From NCBI GenBank assembly GCA_035048485.1, contig CM068588.1, positions 1,922,001-1,986,000 on the forward strand: a stretch of 64,000 nt of DNA. The letters are read 5' to 3'. Positions 33,101 to 44,200 of the stretch are shown in pieces. Numbering within the stretch: the stretch's first letter is position 1; each line of letters opens with the position of its first letter. The translations under genes were made by a program, and so were the position numbers. The DNA is from Pteria penguin. Lineage: Eukaryota; Mollusca; Bivalvia; Pterioida; Pteriidae. The notes under the pieces are model-generated. The model was not told the DNA's origin. It worked only from the letters and a program-made list of their open reading frames with translations, and did not search any database.

Positions 33101-35405
33101 TTAGGGAGACACATACCTTCAAATGAAGGTCCTATGTCTTACGGTTAAAATGTTATGACCAAGGTTATAGTTTTTGTAACCGACTGATGGACAGACGAAT
33201 GAGATTTAATGTCCCTACACTTTCACGAAAGCGGTGGACAAAAAGAAAAAGAAAGTAAATAGAAATTACTTATTAGAAATAGCTAATGGCAATTTAGAAG
33301 TGAAGAAACTTCACTTTTCAATAGAACAGTATTCATTTTCATGTACTTCATGTAAAACATTGTCAGAGTGTGCTTAATGATAAAAAAAATACAAGAATTA
33401 TACCTTTTAAGACTTGCACATTAGTTATTAGATAGTTTTAACTGAAACTCACTTTTTAGTATGTCCTGGGAAATACCTGATATACTTGTTATCATGAAGA
33501 GATAGGTATCTTATTGTATCTGAAAAGAGAAAACACAAAGTAAGTACACAGGTAAATCTGTAGTACCACATAAAATATTAAACTTTCAAAGAAGTTTATT
33601 TGTGATGAGACATAGAATGTTGTTAGCAATTATTCCGTTACTGAATTAGTGACCAAGTATGAGACTTAAATAAATACATGACAAAATACTTAATGCAAAA
33701 ATAGTCTCAAACCTATTTGGGCAACCTAAAATTTTTGTAAATATATGGAGATTGTCCGAATTTCCTTTAAAACTGCTCATTAGATAACCTAAACTTTTTG
33801 CGACTTTCAAGCCCTGCAATGTGAAAAACAAGAATTTGTAAAATTTAAACTGACCATCTACTTTTGTTGATCCATGAAGAGCAGTGTTAACAGCATGTGT
33901 ATAACAAATTAAATCTACCCCATACTTTTTACTGTTTAGTGTCTTCTTTGGTCTGTAAAATAAATATATAAGGAAATCAAAATATTTCTAAGAAAATTTT
34001 CTGTAATGCAGCCACAAAAACCAGAGATAAGGTCAAGTATTGCAAGGTATTTAATCTTAACATACTAACTTGACATTTCTTACTCGTACAAGTTTACAAT
34101 TTAGCACTATCAGATGTAAACAAGACTTGAATAAGAGCTTTAAAGCATTTTGTCCTTTCATTTCCTGATTACCAGCCTAATTAATTAACCACTCAGCCAT
34201 GCTATAAAAGCTTAATCTCCCTGTGAACTTGTTTTCTTTCCCATGAAACATGACTATTGGTATGACAGACCAAGTTGTCACCCTTGTTCTGGATTCAAGT
34301 TCAGACTAGGCACAAATTCCCACTACTCATCTACTGTTACAGATTGTGTGCTGTGTCCAGCTCTAATCAGACTAACGAGTGCAAGTATCCCGAGGATATA
34401 CATGCTCTGCATTTTGCATTTGTTCTGGTCTCCATGGATGAAAGCATCAAATAGGAGAGGAATATGACAGACTGGGTTTTAACCATCAGTTTGACCACTT
34501 ATTTTTTCCCATGCCTAGTACAGAGTTGGTGTCATTCATATTCATATCCCTCATGAGTAGATATGTTTGTGTACCATGGGACCAGTATCACAACATAGGG
34601 TTGTTGTGTTTTTTGTCTATTTGCACTGATGGAAAACTCCTGCACACAAAGAGTGTGATGGATTGTGTCAAGGGTCCCTGTCACAGTACTTGTTTCCCCA
34701 GTGGGACTAAAGGCTGAACCTAACGAACGTGTCAAACCTAAGCTTTATTTAAACTATTTCAGTATATACTTAATTGATTTTTTGTTTATTTATGTAATAA
34801 GGTCATATCTAATCATTTTGACACTCAAAAATAAAAAATATACCATATTAAATGAAATACAGCTTTACCACTTGTCAAACCTAACAAATGTGTCAAGTTG
34901 AACTGAGTACCGTGTTGAACCTAAGCTTTATTTAAGCTACTCAGTTAAACTTTTACAGTATACGGACCGCCTCCTGGCAGCCCGTAATAAAGCTTAGATT
35001 CGACACATTCATTAGGTTCAGCCTTTAGTACCACCCCCATATAGTATACCCCGTTTCCCGCCTCAACACAAGCATTTTTTTTTCTTGGGGAGAATTACAC
35101 TGGAAATACTTATGATTTATGTAAAAGATTCTGCAAACGTATTCACCACAAAGTATGCTATGATGTGTATAAAATGATACAATTAGATATCTTATTGGAA
35201 CTCTACGAATGTAGTCCAGATTAAAAGTGAAAGTAGACACTAACGTTCCATTTTGGCAATCGTAAATTACAATTGAATCGTCGTCACTACTAGAAATCAA
35301 CGTATTTCCATCTGAAGAAAAGTCTATTCTGTTTATTCTGTCTGAATTCTCACGAAATATCTTTGCTACTTTAAAATTGCGAACAACATTGTCTGTTAAC
35401 TTCAT
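27181..35405 (-). CDS. WDR82: WDR82, WD-repeat subunit of SET1/COMPASS and PNUTS-PP1 complexes (nine exons, complete)
   Basis: WDR82 is a nuclear beta-propeller that recruits SETD1A/B to Ser5-phosphorylated RNA polymerase II for H3K4 methylation. It also works with PNUTS-PP1 in termination. Minus-strand coding exons: 35245-35405 ([15 protein letters not shown]...[13 protein letters not shown]), 33855-33952, 33453-33519 ([20 protein letters not shown]), 32715-32814 ([15 protein letters not shown]), 31730-31846 ([20 protein letters not shown]), 30507-30662 (WTGMKF...[11 protein letters not shown]), 28295-28364 ([12 protein letters not shown]), 27710-27852 ([16 protein letters not shown]) and 27181-27210 (AFWLPYIDD, stop). 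Lengths sum to 942 nt, giving 313 aa as in human, and every junction is AG/GT and in phase. One change from the usual seen is GSTDG for GSEDG. Intron 6 carries a 40-bp repeat and a 755-bp transposon; intron 1 carries another. It is divergent from GLYCTK. Confidence 0.98.
28378..29452. repeat. ~30/40-bp minisatellite in WDR82 intron 6
   Basis: Units of AAATATCTACTGAACTGCCA plus TTCCCAAAAT (30 bp), or with a CACCGACAAAATA spacer (about 40 bp), run for over 1 kb. The array starts 14 bp from the 3' splice site of the next exon on the minus strand (acceptor at 28365-28366). It ends at the target duplication of the element at 29461. Confidence 0.95.
29461..30215. mobile_element. TIR transposon in WDR82 intron 6 (755 bp)
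   Basis: The ends CAGGGCTCGAAACTAAC and (reverse complement of the right) CAGGGCTCGAAATTAAC differ at one base. The direct repeat AGTTG flanks the element (29456-29460, 30216-30220). CAGGG-type ends suggest hAT-like, but hAT makes 8-bp duplications, so class is unsettled. Internal TTAGTCTG/TTAGTCCG motifs repeat near the left end. No transposase ORF. Confidence 0.85.
30886..31100 (+). mobile_element. Family 2 SINE, 5'-truncated (WDR82 intron 5)
   Basis: The body blocks GATGAGACAGTAAAAACCGA, GTGTCACAGTAAAT, TCAGGAAGATGTTGTCACC and the terminal AAACAAAC align with 58505-58697. The tRNA head is missing. Confidence 0.7.
31239..31482 (+). mobile_element. MITE with palindromic ends, copy B
   Basis: Complete 244-bp copy. 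GGGGTCAGTTGCTCGAAAC at the left and GTTTCGAACAACTGGCCCC at the right, with CCACTGGTTAA...AACCA motifs inside each end. GGTCTG occurs just outside both ends, a possible target duplication. Confidence 0.9.
31978..32200. mobile_element. Short TIR element (WDR82 intron 4)
   Basis: GACCAGTTACCGGCTAC (about 31991) is answered by GTAGCCGGTAACTGGTC (about 32142), with further CAGGAACTGG/GGGAACTGGTCC motifs on the right. GTACTGGT at the left edge recalls the elements at 16202 and 24489. Ends are approximate. Confidence 0.6.
32955..33225. repeat. Dispersed repeat, two units related to 26186-26620
   Basis: ATATGAAGGCCCTACATCTTATGG-like and AAATGAAGGTCC-TATGTCTTACGG blocks repeat, each followed by GTTAAAA-TTA and CCAAGGT. 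The block ends in a GATGGACAGACGAA tail. Lies in WDR82 intron 3. Confidence 0.65.
34706..35029. mobile_element. TIR element in WDR82 intron 1 (324 bp)
   Basis: Arms of 44 bp, 34706-34749 and 34986-35029, are inverted copies with four mismatches: ACTAAAGGCTGAACCTAA at the left, TTAGGTTCAGCCTTTAGT at the right. Both arms contain TAAGCTTTATT. Partial extra copies of the arm motif (GTCAAACCTAACAAATGTGT) sit internally. Confidence 0.85.
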
Positions 35406-38150
35406 TTTGCCTCGTGAAAAGGAAAAATGCTAAACACAGCCGCTACTTTCACTGCGGTATTAATATTTTTGAAATAAAAATATACCGAAGACAATTAAGG
35501 TTAAAAATGGATGAGATTAACTTAAAATAAAATTAAGATTCTGAAAGAGTACTGATAATTTTTTCTTTTTCTCATTCATATATTATTAACTAATCAAACG
35601 CTTCGTAAAATTCAGCAAAATCAAGGAAGATAACTCTTTAAAGAAAACCATGAGAAGACGATAATGTTTGTGTCTTATTGTAGATAACCTTGATTAATGG
35701 AGATTGACTGGTTGACATGCTTCAGTATACCCGGATAAATATTAATGTAGTTGTTAATAATAACGAAGAACGCGTTTATTGTATAAATCATTATTATTTA
35801 TTTTGCATTCAAGGCCTAAACAGAAAATAAAAGGGGGATAGGCATTCGCTTGCTCCAATATCGTCTTGATGTTCATGTATCGATAAAACCTGTTATGTGT
35901 TACAATTTTATTTTTATTTTCAATGAATAAACTTCATCAGTATTGTTAAGATTCCATTCAGAAAAAAGGAATGCCCCAAGTGGGTATATCATAATTGAAA
36001 TATAAAAATTGCAGAAATTCCAGGTCAAAGTTAAATTATCTGGGGCGTCCAAGTGCTCCGCCACTTTTCACTCTGAAAGTTTTAACTACGCTACTTTTAC
36101 TTCCGACACTTTTTACTCCAACGCTTTTAATTACGACACCTTTTACTCTGACAATTTTTACATATTTTACTCCGACATAAGGACAAGTGCTAGGTGTGTA
36201 AATCATGTACTAAATAAGCCCTATAGTATATTTACGTGCTTTTACCATAACTTAAAGACGGCATATTACAATTCCTAGCTTGAATATCCTAAAATTCACA
36301 TCATTATTGTAATAATGTCATAGACATGTGTTCTTCGACAACACAGTATCCGTGCGTTTGTTTTTTTCACATGCTTGACACAAGTTACCCATTTAAGAAC
36401 ATTTCATCAACATTCGGGAAAGTGCTGTTAGAATAAAATTGATCTAACATAATTTTTCAAACGTGTTATCAGGAAGATGCATTATTGCACAAACGTGCCA
36501 TCACGTAACAATTGGGAGCACAATAGGCCCTATCACGTATGATGTCCAGATAAGGCCTGTCTCGATGTTTGAATGCTTTAACATTTTATAAAAGTGCAAT
36601 GATATGATAGAACGTTTATTCCAGTCAAAATAGACAAAAAGTGACAGTTCTTGCAACTAATTGCAACAGAGTCCTTTCTTATGTTGTCATTTTCTTGTCA
36701 TTTTATGATGTACAAAACAGATACAAAACATCTAGATGCAATTAATACCTTTCATATTGTTTGAATGGACTGAAAAATGTAATATGAATATGGAAAAAAA
36801 ACTATTATCATTCAATATATCAATACAAAAACAAAAACATTAAATAAAGAAATTGTATTTTGAAAATAAAAAATAATAAATAAATAAAAAAAACCCCAAA
36901 CAAACAAAAAAGAAAATAAAACAAACAAAAAATAAAAAAAAAAAACCCCAAAAGTGACGTAAATGTTTTTTTTTTTTTTAATCACGGAGATGTAAAAATC
37001 CGCATATTGTCCTTTTCAAAACAGAATTTCTGAAATATTATATGGAGTTACATTATCAGCTTAATGATCCTAGACAGGTTTACACTGATACAAGACAGTA
37101 TGATGTAGGTGCACTCATTGGGTAGAAAAATAGATGAAAATAGGGTGTAGACAGTTACATATTAAAGTGTGGTGTCCACTGAAATGCCGAATATGGTACA
37201 GTCTGATACACAACGATATTGTACAGTCTGGTACATGTGATAGTGTTGTACAGACATATGCATGCACAGATTGCTAGCTTTTGTCTGAATCTATATGAAT
37301 TTAGAATTCTTTTTCAAAAGGAAGTTTTGTTGCTCATAATTGTGTAATGTCATGTTTATTGCTACTTTTGTCTAGTAATGGTCATTATTCTCTATAAGAA
37401 CTCTGTTGTCTGATTGTCTATGTCTGTCTATGTCTTTCTGTCTGCGTGTCTGCCTGTTTGTTAGAAATCACATTATGAAGAAAGGAAAAAACATAGAGCA
37501 CTAAATCTCTCTCTAGTAACAAATAGTCAGACAAACCTTCAGTGTCTATAGTTTTATACATATAAAAATATTACACTCTCACTTTTCATTTATTATATTA
37601 TAATGTTTCAATGTTACATTTCATATGTTTTTATTTCTGCTTTGTGTGGTTGAATTGTATATAATAGGGAATGTGTGCATGTGAATGTGGTGTATGTGTG
37701 TGTGGGTGATGATGATTAGGTATGTGTGTGTGAGTGTGACGTAAATGTAATATGTCATAATTAAGTAATATATATGTTGATACACAAAATAAGAGAGTCC
37801 AACAATGTATTGATTTTTGTCACATAATATGATGAAAAAATATAAAGCAAAAACTCCAGCTTCAACCCAGCAATGGCAGAAAAGGGAAGTAACTCCAATT
37901 AGATTTCATGCATTCAGAAACTATTTATAGTGCACTTCACTCATTAGGTGTCTAAATCCATTTAACATAGTGAGTCTTAGACCAGGCACCTTTCAGTACT
38001 ATAAACTACTGAACCACTCACTCTGGTTGAATTATAATGTAGTTCATAAGGATATTTATGTCTTATGTATGTGTAGTTATTGTTGACATTTGTGTATTTA
38101 GATTGCATTTATCTAGGATAGATATGAAATGTATTTTATTTATGTTTCAG
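35406..38150. promoter_or_regulatory. Shared 5' region between divergent WDR82 and GLYCTK
   Basis: The region between the two start codons is 2.86 kb. It must hold the WDR82 promoter (close to 35405) and the GLYCTK promoter. I see no clear TATA box or CpG island. Contents include degenerate ~15-bp ACTTTTACTCCGAC repeats at 36060-36180, A-rich tracts with CCCCAAA at 36880-36955, and TG-rich sequence at 37690-37740. TTTATGTTTCAG at 38139-38150 is a good 3' splice site, so GLYCTK probably has an upstream noncoding exon here. Confidence 0.5.
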
Positions 38151-38168
38151 CTATTTTCGCATAGAAAT

Positions 38169-38265
38169 GCAATGTGACGCTGTTACCAGTGTGACACAGT
38201 TACATGTACCAATGTGACACAGTTACCAATGTGACACGGTTACCAATGTGACACGGTTACCAATG
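38169..38265 (+). promoter_or_regulatory. 17-bp repeat with ATG-TGA start-stop uORFs upstream of GLYCTK
   Basis: Units of ATGTGACACGGTTACCA place ATG at 38212, 38229, 38246 and finally 38263, exactly 17 bp apart. The last is the GLYCTK start, where TGA is replaced by GTT. A further ATGTGA lies at 38172. The first four ATGs are followed directly by TGA. If transcription or splicing (acceptor at 38150) includes them, the 5' leader carries four minimal uORFs. Confidence 0.75.
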
Positions 38266-41200
38266 GTTCTCTGCACTAGAATCTCTACCTCTCTCCTTCG
38301 TTTTCCTTTCCTTCCCTTGTATAAACAAGAAATCCTGTCCAGGCAAATCCTCCAAAGATTCCATGTAAAATATATCTCATTTCATCAGTCAACAATGGAT
38401 GCAATCACTCAACATTCCAGACGAGACGAAGCGGTTGCAATATTTAACACTGCTGTAGACTCTGTTCTCCCCCATAAGATGATTAAAAGAGTCTTAAAGG
38501 TAGACAATAATGTGCTACATGTGGAGAACAAATCCTATGCTTTACATAATAATGTGCATGTAGTGGGGTTTGGTAAAGCTGTGGCTGGAATGGCACGCAC
38601 GGTGGACGAGTTACTAGGCAACCATATCGTAGAGGGAATCATCAGTGTTCCTTATGGACTTCAACAAAACCTCAAAGAATTGGAGAAACAGTAAGTGCGA
38701 CGTCTCATCTTCAAATTATGATAGACTTATTGTGTCACATGACTACTGAGGCTTTCACCAGGCTATCAGATTTACGGTCATTAGTACCTTCTCCAAACGA
38801 GGATCTGTAGAGAGAATCCATGGGAATTTTTTATTACTAATATTTAGTTTTGTCGTATCCTTGTTAAATTCATTATATAAACTACTTCATTATCAAAGAG
38901 TGTTATAAAAGGCTTGTAGTGTATGATTTAAAGCATTCTTTCACCAAAATGTTTATTTTAAATCATGGTTAATTCCAGTTTTGGTGAAATGGGCAGAGAT
39001 TTGGAGAAAAAATTGTTAAAAATCACTTGCTTCATCATTTTTTTAGGTCACTTGATAAGGAACCGTTTTAATATGAATGTACAAGTAGATAAGGAAATAC
39101 AAAAACTGAAATGTGAGTAATAAAAAGTTCTGGGTTTTTTTTTTCAGTCTCCATTGATTCCCGCGATGGGAAGATTTCCAACCCAACTACTATACTTGAG
39201 TCTGACATTTCAGACTAAGTGAAAAATAAATTTGAAGTGTGGAAAGAGCAACTTATAACATACCCTGGTGCAAGCTATCTTCTATATGCTTTGTGCTGTG
39301 TCGTAGCTGAATCAGTTAAATGCTCGAAACTGAGAGGTCAAAGGTTCAGTTAAAAAATTTGAAGAAATAGAATGAAACAATGACAAAATCATTTCATGGT
39401 AGTATCATTTACATAATGTATTATACTAGGTATAGCTATGATCTTCACCATGATGATGCTGTGTTAATTACTCCTTGTCCTTACAGCCATCTGTTGGTCA
39501 GCCAGGACTCCAATATAAAGATGTGTGAAGGAGCCAGAAATAATCTCCCAGATCAGGATGCCATGAACACAGCCCAGGCCATACAGAGGCTGGTGTCAAA
39601 GCTTACAGACTCAGATCTTTTATTGGTTCTCATCTCAGGTAAAAGCACTCACCTTCAGAAGGGACTTTGGTGACATAAGGGATAGAAACTGAGCAGAGTT
39701 AATACGTAATAAAAACTGAGCAAAGTGTATGCATATGATATTCATATGTAAGACAATTTATAAATCATTACAGTCTTTCTTTGTGATATGACAATAAATT
39801 GCAGCACAAGAATAAAGAGGTCTTATTAGGGAAAGTCTGTTGTTTAAAACTGAGCAAAGAAGTTGCTCTTAGAAGTAAGGAGTACTGGTATCCCCCCTCA
39901 TTCCTAGCTCTGTCCTTAGATGGGTTCTTTGTTTTAAGTCGAATTGGTAAATAGCCTGCTCTTCTGATATTTATACTTTGTATTTTTAAAACAGTTTCAG
40001 CCTTGAGTATATTGAAGAGACGTAAGCAGTCAAAATGTGCATATGATGCTCTAAATTAATTCACATACATAAGGGTTTTTTTTTTTTTTTTTGAGGTTTT
40101 TTTTGAGGTTTTTTTAGCTCACCTGAGCGTAGCTCAAGTGAGCTATTGTCATAGTGCAGTGTCCGTCGTCCGTCGTAAACTTTTCTACATTTTCGACTTC
40201 TTCTATAGAACCGCTGCACAGAATTTCACCAAACTCCATAGGAAGTAAGTACTCAAGGTCCTCTACAAAGTTTGTGTTTTTATGCCGATCCGTGATCCAA
40301 GATGGCCGCCATTGGCTCTGATTGGTTGACACATTTTCGACTTCTCCTCCAGAACTGCTGCACAGAATTTCACCAAACTTCATAGAAAGTAAGTACTCAA
40401 GGTCCTCTACCAAGTTTGTGTTTTTTTGCCGATCCATAATCCAAGATGGCCGCCATTGGCTCTGATTGGTTGACACATTTTCAACTTCTTCTCCAGAACT
40501 GCTGCACAGAATTTCACCAAACTTCATAAGAAGTAAGTACTCAAGGTCCTCTACCAAGTTTGTGTTTTTTATGCCTATCCGTGATCCAAGATGGCCGCCA
40601 TTGGTTCTGATTGGTTGACACATTTTCGACTTCTTCTCCAGAAAAGCTGCACAGAATTTCACCAAACTTCATAGGAAGTTGGTACTCAAGGTCCTCTACC
40701 AAGTTTGTGTTTTTTATGCCGATCCGGGATACAAGATGGCTGCCATTGGCTCTGATTGGTTGACACATTTTTGACTTCTTCTCCAGAACCGCTGCACATA
40801 ATTTCACCAAACTTCATAGAAAGTAAGTACTCAAGGTCCTCTACCAAGTTTGTGTTTTTTATGCCAGTCCATAATCCAAGATGGCCGCCATTGGCTCTGA
40901 TTGGTTGAAACATTTTCAACTTCTTCTCCAGATCGGCTGCACAGAATTTCATCAAACCTCATAGGAAGTAAGTACTCAAGGTCCTCTACCAAGTTTGTGT
41001 TTTTTATACCGATCCGTGATCCAAGATAACCGCCATTGACTCTGATTGGTTGACACATTTTCGACTTCTTCTCCAGAACAGCTGCATAGAATTTCATCAA
41101 ACTTCATGGAAAGTAAGCACTCAACATCCTCTACCACATTTTTGTTTTTTATGCCGATCCGTGATCCAAGATGGCCGCCATTGACTCTGATTGGTTAATA

Positions 41201-44200
41201 CATTTTCGACTTCTTCTCCAGAACCACTGCACAGAAATTCATCAAACTGCATAGAAAGTAAGTACTCAAGGTCCTCAACCAAGTTTGGTGTTTTTTATGC
41301 CGATCCGTGATCCAAGATGGCCGCCATTGACTCTGATTGGTTGACACATTTTCAACTTCTTCTCCAGAACCACTGCACAAAATTTCACCAAACTGCATAG
41401 AAAGTAAGTACTCAAGGTCCTCTACCAAGTATAGGTTTTTCATGCCAATCCGTAATCCAAGATGGCCGCCATTGGCTCTGTTTGATTGACACATTTTCAT
41501 CTTCCTCTCCAGAACCCCTGCACAGAATTTCTTGCTTGCTTCTAAATATGCACTTTGTGCTCAGGTGAGCGATATAGGCCCACTTGGGCCTCTTGTTTTC
41601 TCAAAGGCGCTTGTACCTTTTCATTTAGGAAATTTTTGTCCCATATGCATAGTGCTTTTAAAAAGAGCAATGTTTTGGATAAATTTAGACAAATTTTTGG
41701 AAAAATCAATGAAATTTCCATCGGGAAGAGTCTTTACAAGGGACCTGATTTGATAAAACACTGACAGGTTGTGTATACATATGAGAGGGGTACTGTGAGT
41801 AAGTCACACATGGCTTTCTTACCCACTTGTATGATTATTTTTTAATATATGGCATTACATTTGTTTTATATAACATTACCGGTAGGTAGAACGATTTGCA
41901 TATATGTTATAGAAATAGCATAGCTCAGCTGATGATATGTTTGGTTCCGTCTTATGGTACCCATTTGTGACTCATTGGTGTCCAGTTTTGTATTTTTTAT
42001 AGAACTAGCATAGCTTAGCTGATAGCATGCTTGGTTCCATCCTATGGTACCCACTGGTGACTCATTGGTGTCCAGTTTTGTACTATTATAGAACTAGCAT
42101 AGCTCAGCTGATGGCATGCTTGGTTCCATCCTATGGTACCCACTGGTGACTTATGGGTGTCCAGTTTTGTACTATTATAGAACTAGCATAGCTCAGCTGA
42201 TGGCATGTTTGGTTCCATCCATAAGATCCTGTCTATGTTACCCACTGGTGACTCATTGGTGTCTGGTTTTGTGGACTAGACATTAAAATTTGAGGTCCCA
42301 TATTGGAGGAGATATTAGCACATGAAAGATCCCTCATAAGTTCATTGGGTCTGTTGCATAAGTCATGATAATTTCTTGGCATTACATCAGACGTACTATC
42401 ACTATTATACATCGATTTAAACAACAAGCAGGTGTATTTATTATATGCATGTGCAGGAAACATCAAAATCTTAATGTATACGATTGTTTTACGTAGTCAG
42501 CCAAAGGAGTAAAACTGGCCACTTACAGCACATGGCCCCCTAGAATAGACAGATTTTGTTTAAAAAAAAATAAAAAGCAGATCAATGCTTAAAACAGATG
42601 GTCACTGTGGCAGGTGTGACTGTATATTAATATAAATGTATTTCAAATTTGCAGGAGGTGGCTCAAGTTTACTGCCTTTACCTTGTCCAGGAATTTCCCT
42701 CAGTGATATGGTACAGCTCACCAGCATGTTATCCAGAGCTGGAGCCACCATCATTGACCTCAATGTCACCAGAAAGCAAGTGGAGGTCCTGAAAGGTGGA
42801 GGACTGGCCAAGGAAGCCGCACCAGCTCAGGTACTGATCCTTGATAAACGGCACATTAACCATCAGTTGCCTTTGTACCACTTTTGGTATTTTGAGCCAC
42901 ATTTTAACCATCAGTTGCCTTTGTACCACTTTTGGTATTTTGAGCTACATTTTAACCATCAGTTGCCTTTGTACCACTTTTGGTATTTTGAGCCACATTA
43001 AACATCAGTTGCCTTTGTACCACTTTTGGTATTTTGAACCACATTAACCATCAGTTGCTTTTGTATCACTTTTGGTATTTTGAGCCACATTCAAACCATC
43101 AGTTGCCTTTGTACCACTTTTGGTATTTTGAACCACATTAACCATCAGTTGCTTTTGTACCACTTTTGGTATTTTGAACCACATTAGCTATCGGTTACCT
43201 TTGTACCACTTTTGGTATTTTGAGCCACATTAGCCATTAGTTGCCTTTGTACCTTTTTTGGTATTTTGAACTACATTAACAATCAGTTGCCTTTGTACCA
43301 CTTTTGGTATTTTGAACCACATTAACCATCAATTGCCTTTGTACTACTTTTGGTATTTTGAGCCTAAATGGTGATATTGACTAAAGCAGAATCATTGAAA
43401 TCCTTACTTTTTTAACTGGGCTAGATTTTAAGTTTAGGAAAGTGAGGCCCTTTTTCAGATTATATGGTTGGTAATTATATTCACCACAATTTAAAAATAG
43501 GGCTGTGTTATGTGGCTAGGCTTTAGACCCTCTTTATGAGAATCTATCAGTGTATCTACTGAAAATTGTTGGTTTCCGCTGCTACTGGAGGGTCTATCAC
43601 TAACACTGATTCCTCGATATAGGTGAAGTAATCCTGATAAGGAATCAAACAGAGACAAATTAACATGGTGGAGGGAGAGTAAAACATAGGAATCTGTCAA
43701 GAGACTTTTGTTTTGTCTTTACTCTTTGAGGTGACAATGGTAAAACAGTATGAATTTCTGTGTATAGTTAAGACCCTACACCAAACAGAAGCACTTTGGT
43801 ATAGTCACTGTATGTTATTTACTATATTAATGTCATCCATGTATTTCATTTTGTAGGTCATATCTTTGATCTTGTCTGATGTGGTTGGAGATAAACTAGA
43901 CATAATAGCCAGTTCTCCGACTGTAGCAGATGACAGCTCACCAGAGGCCTGCCTTCATATCATAAGACGACTAAATCTAACCAATCAGATTCCTCCATCT
44001 ATCAAACATTACTTAGATTCTAAAGTCGCTGAAAAACATTGGGAATCAATAGGTAATGACAAAAAAGGGGAAGAAAATAAACACGTTCAAAATGTCATTG
44101 TGGGAAGTAACTCTGTTGCAACCAATGCAGCATGTGAAAAAGCTGTCAGCATGGGTTACCTCCCTTTCTTATTAAGTACTTCATTAGAAGGTGATGCTAG

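Noticed and set aside
27853..35244. let-7 microRNA inside WDR82 introns, as human let-7g is
   Set aside because: I looked for GAGGTAGTAG and its complement in the introns and saw none.
38248..38262. Upstream GTG start for GLYCTK
   Set aside because: It is part of the 17-bp repeat; the ATG at 38263 is in frame and sufficient.
40114..41500. Minus-strand ORFs of 90-180 codons
   Set aside because: Each is one or more 145-bp units of the tandem-core element read through; period-linked and overlapping.
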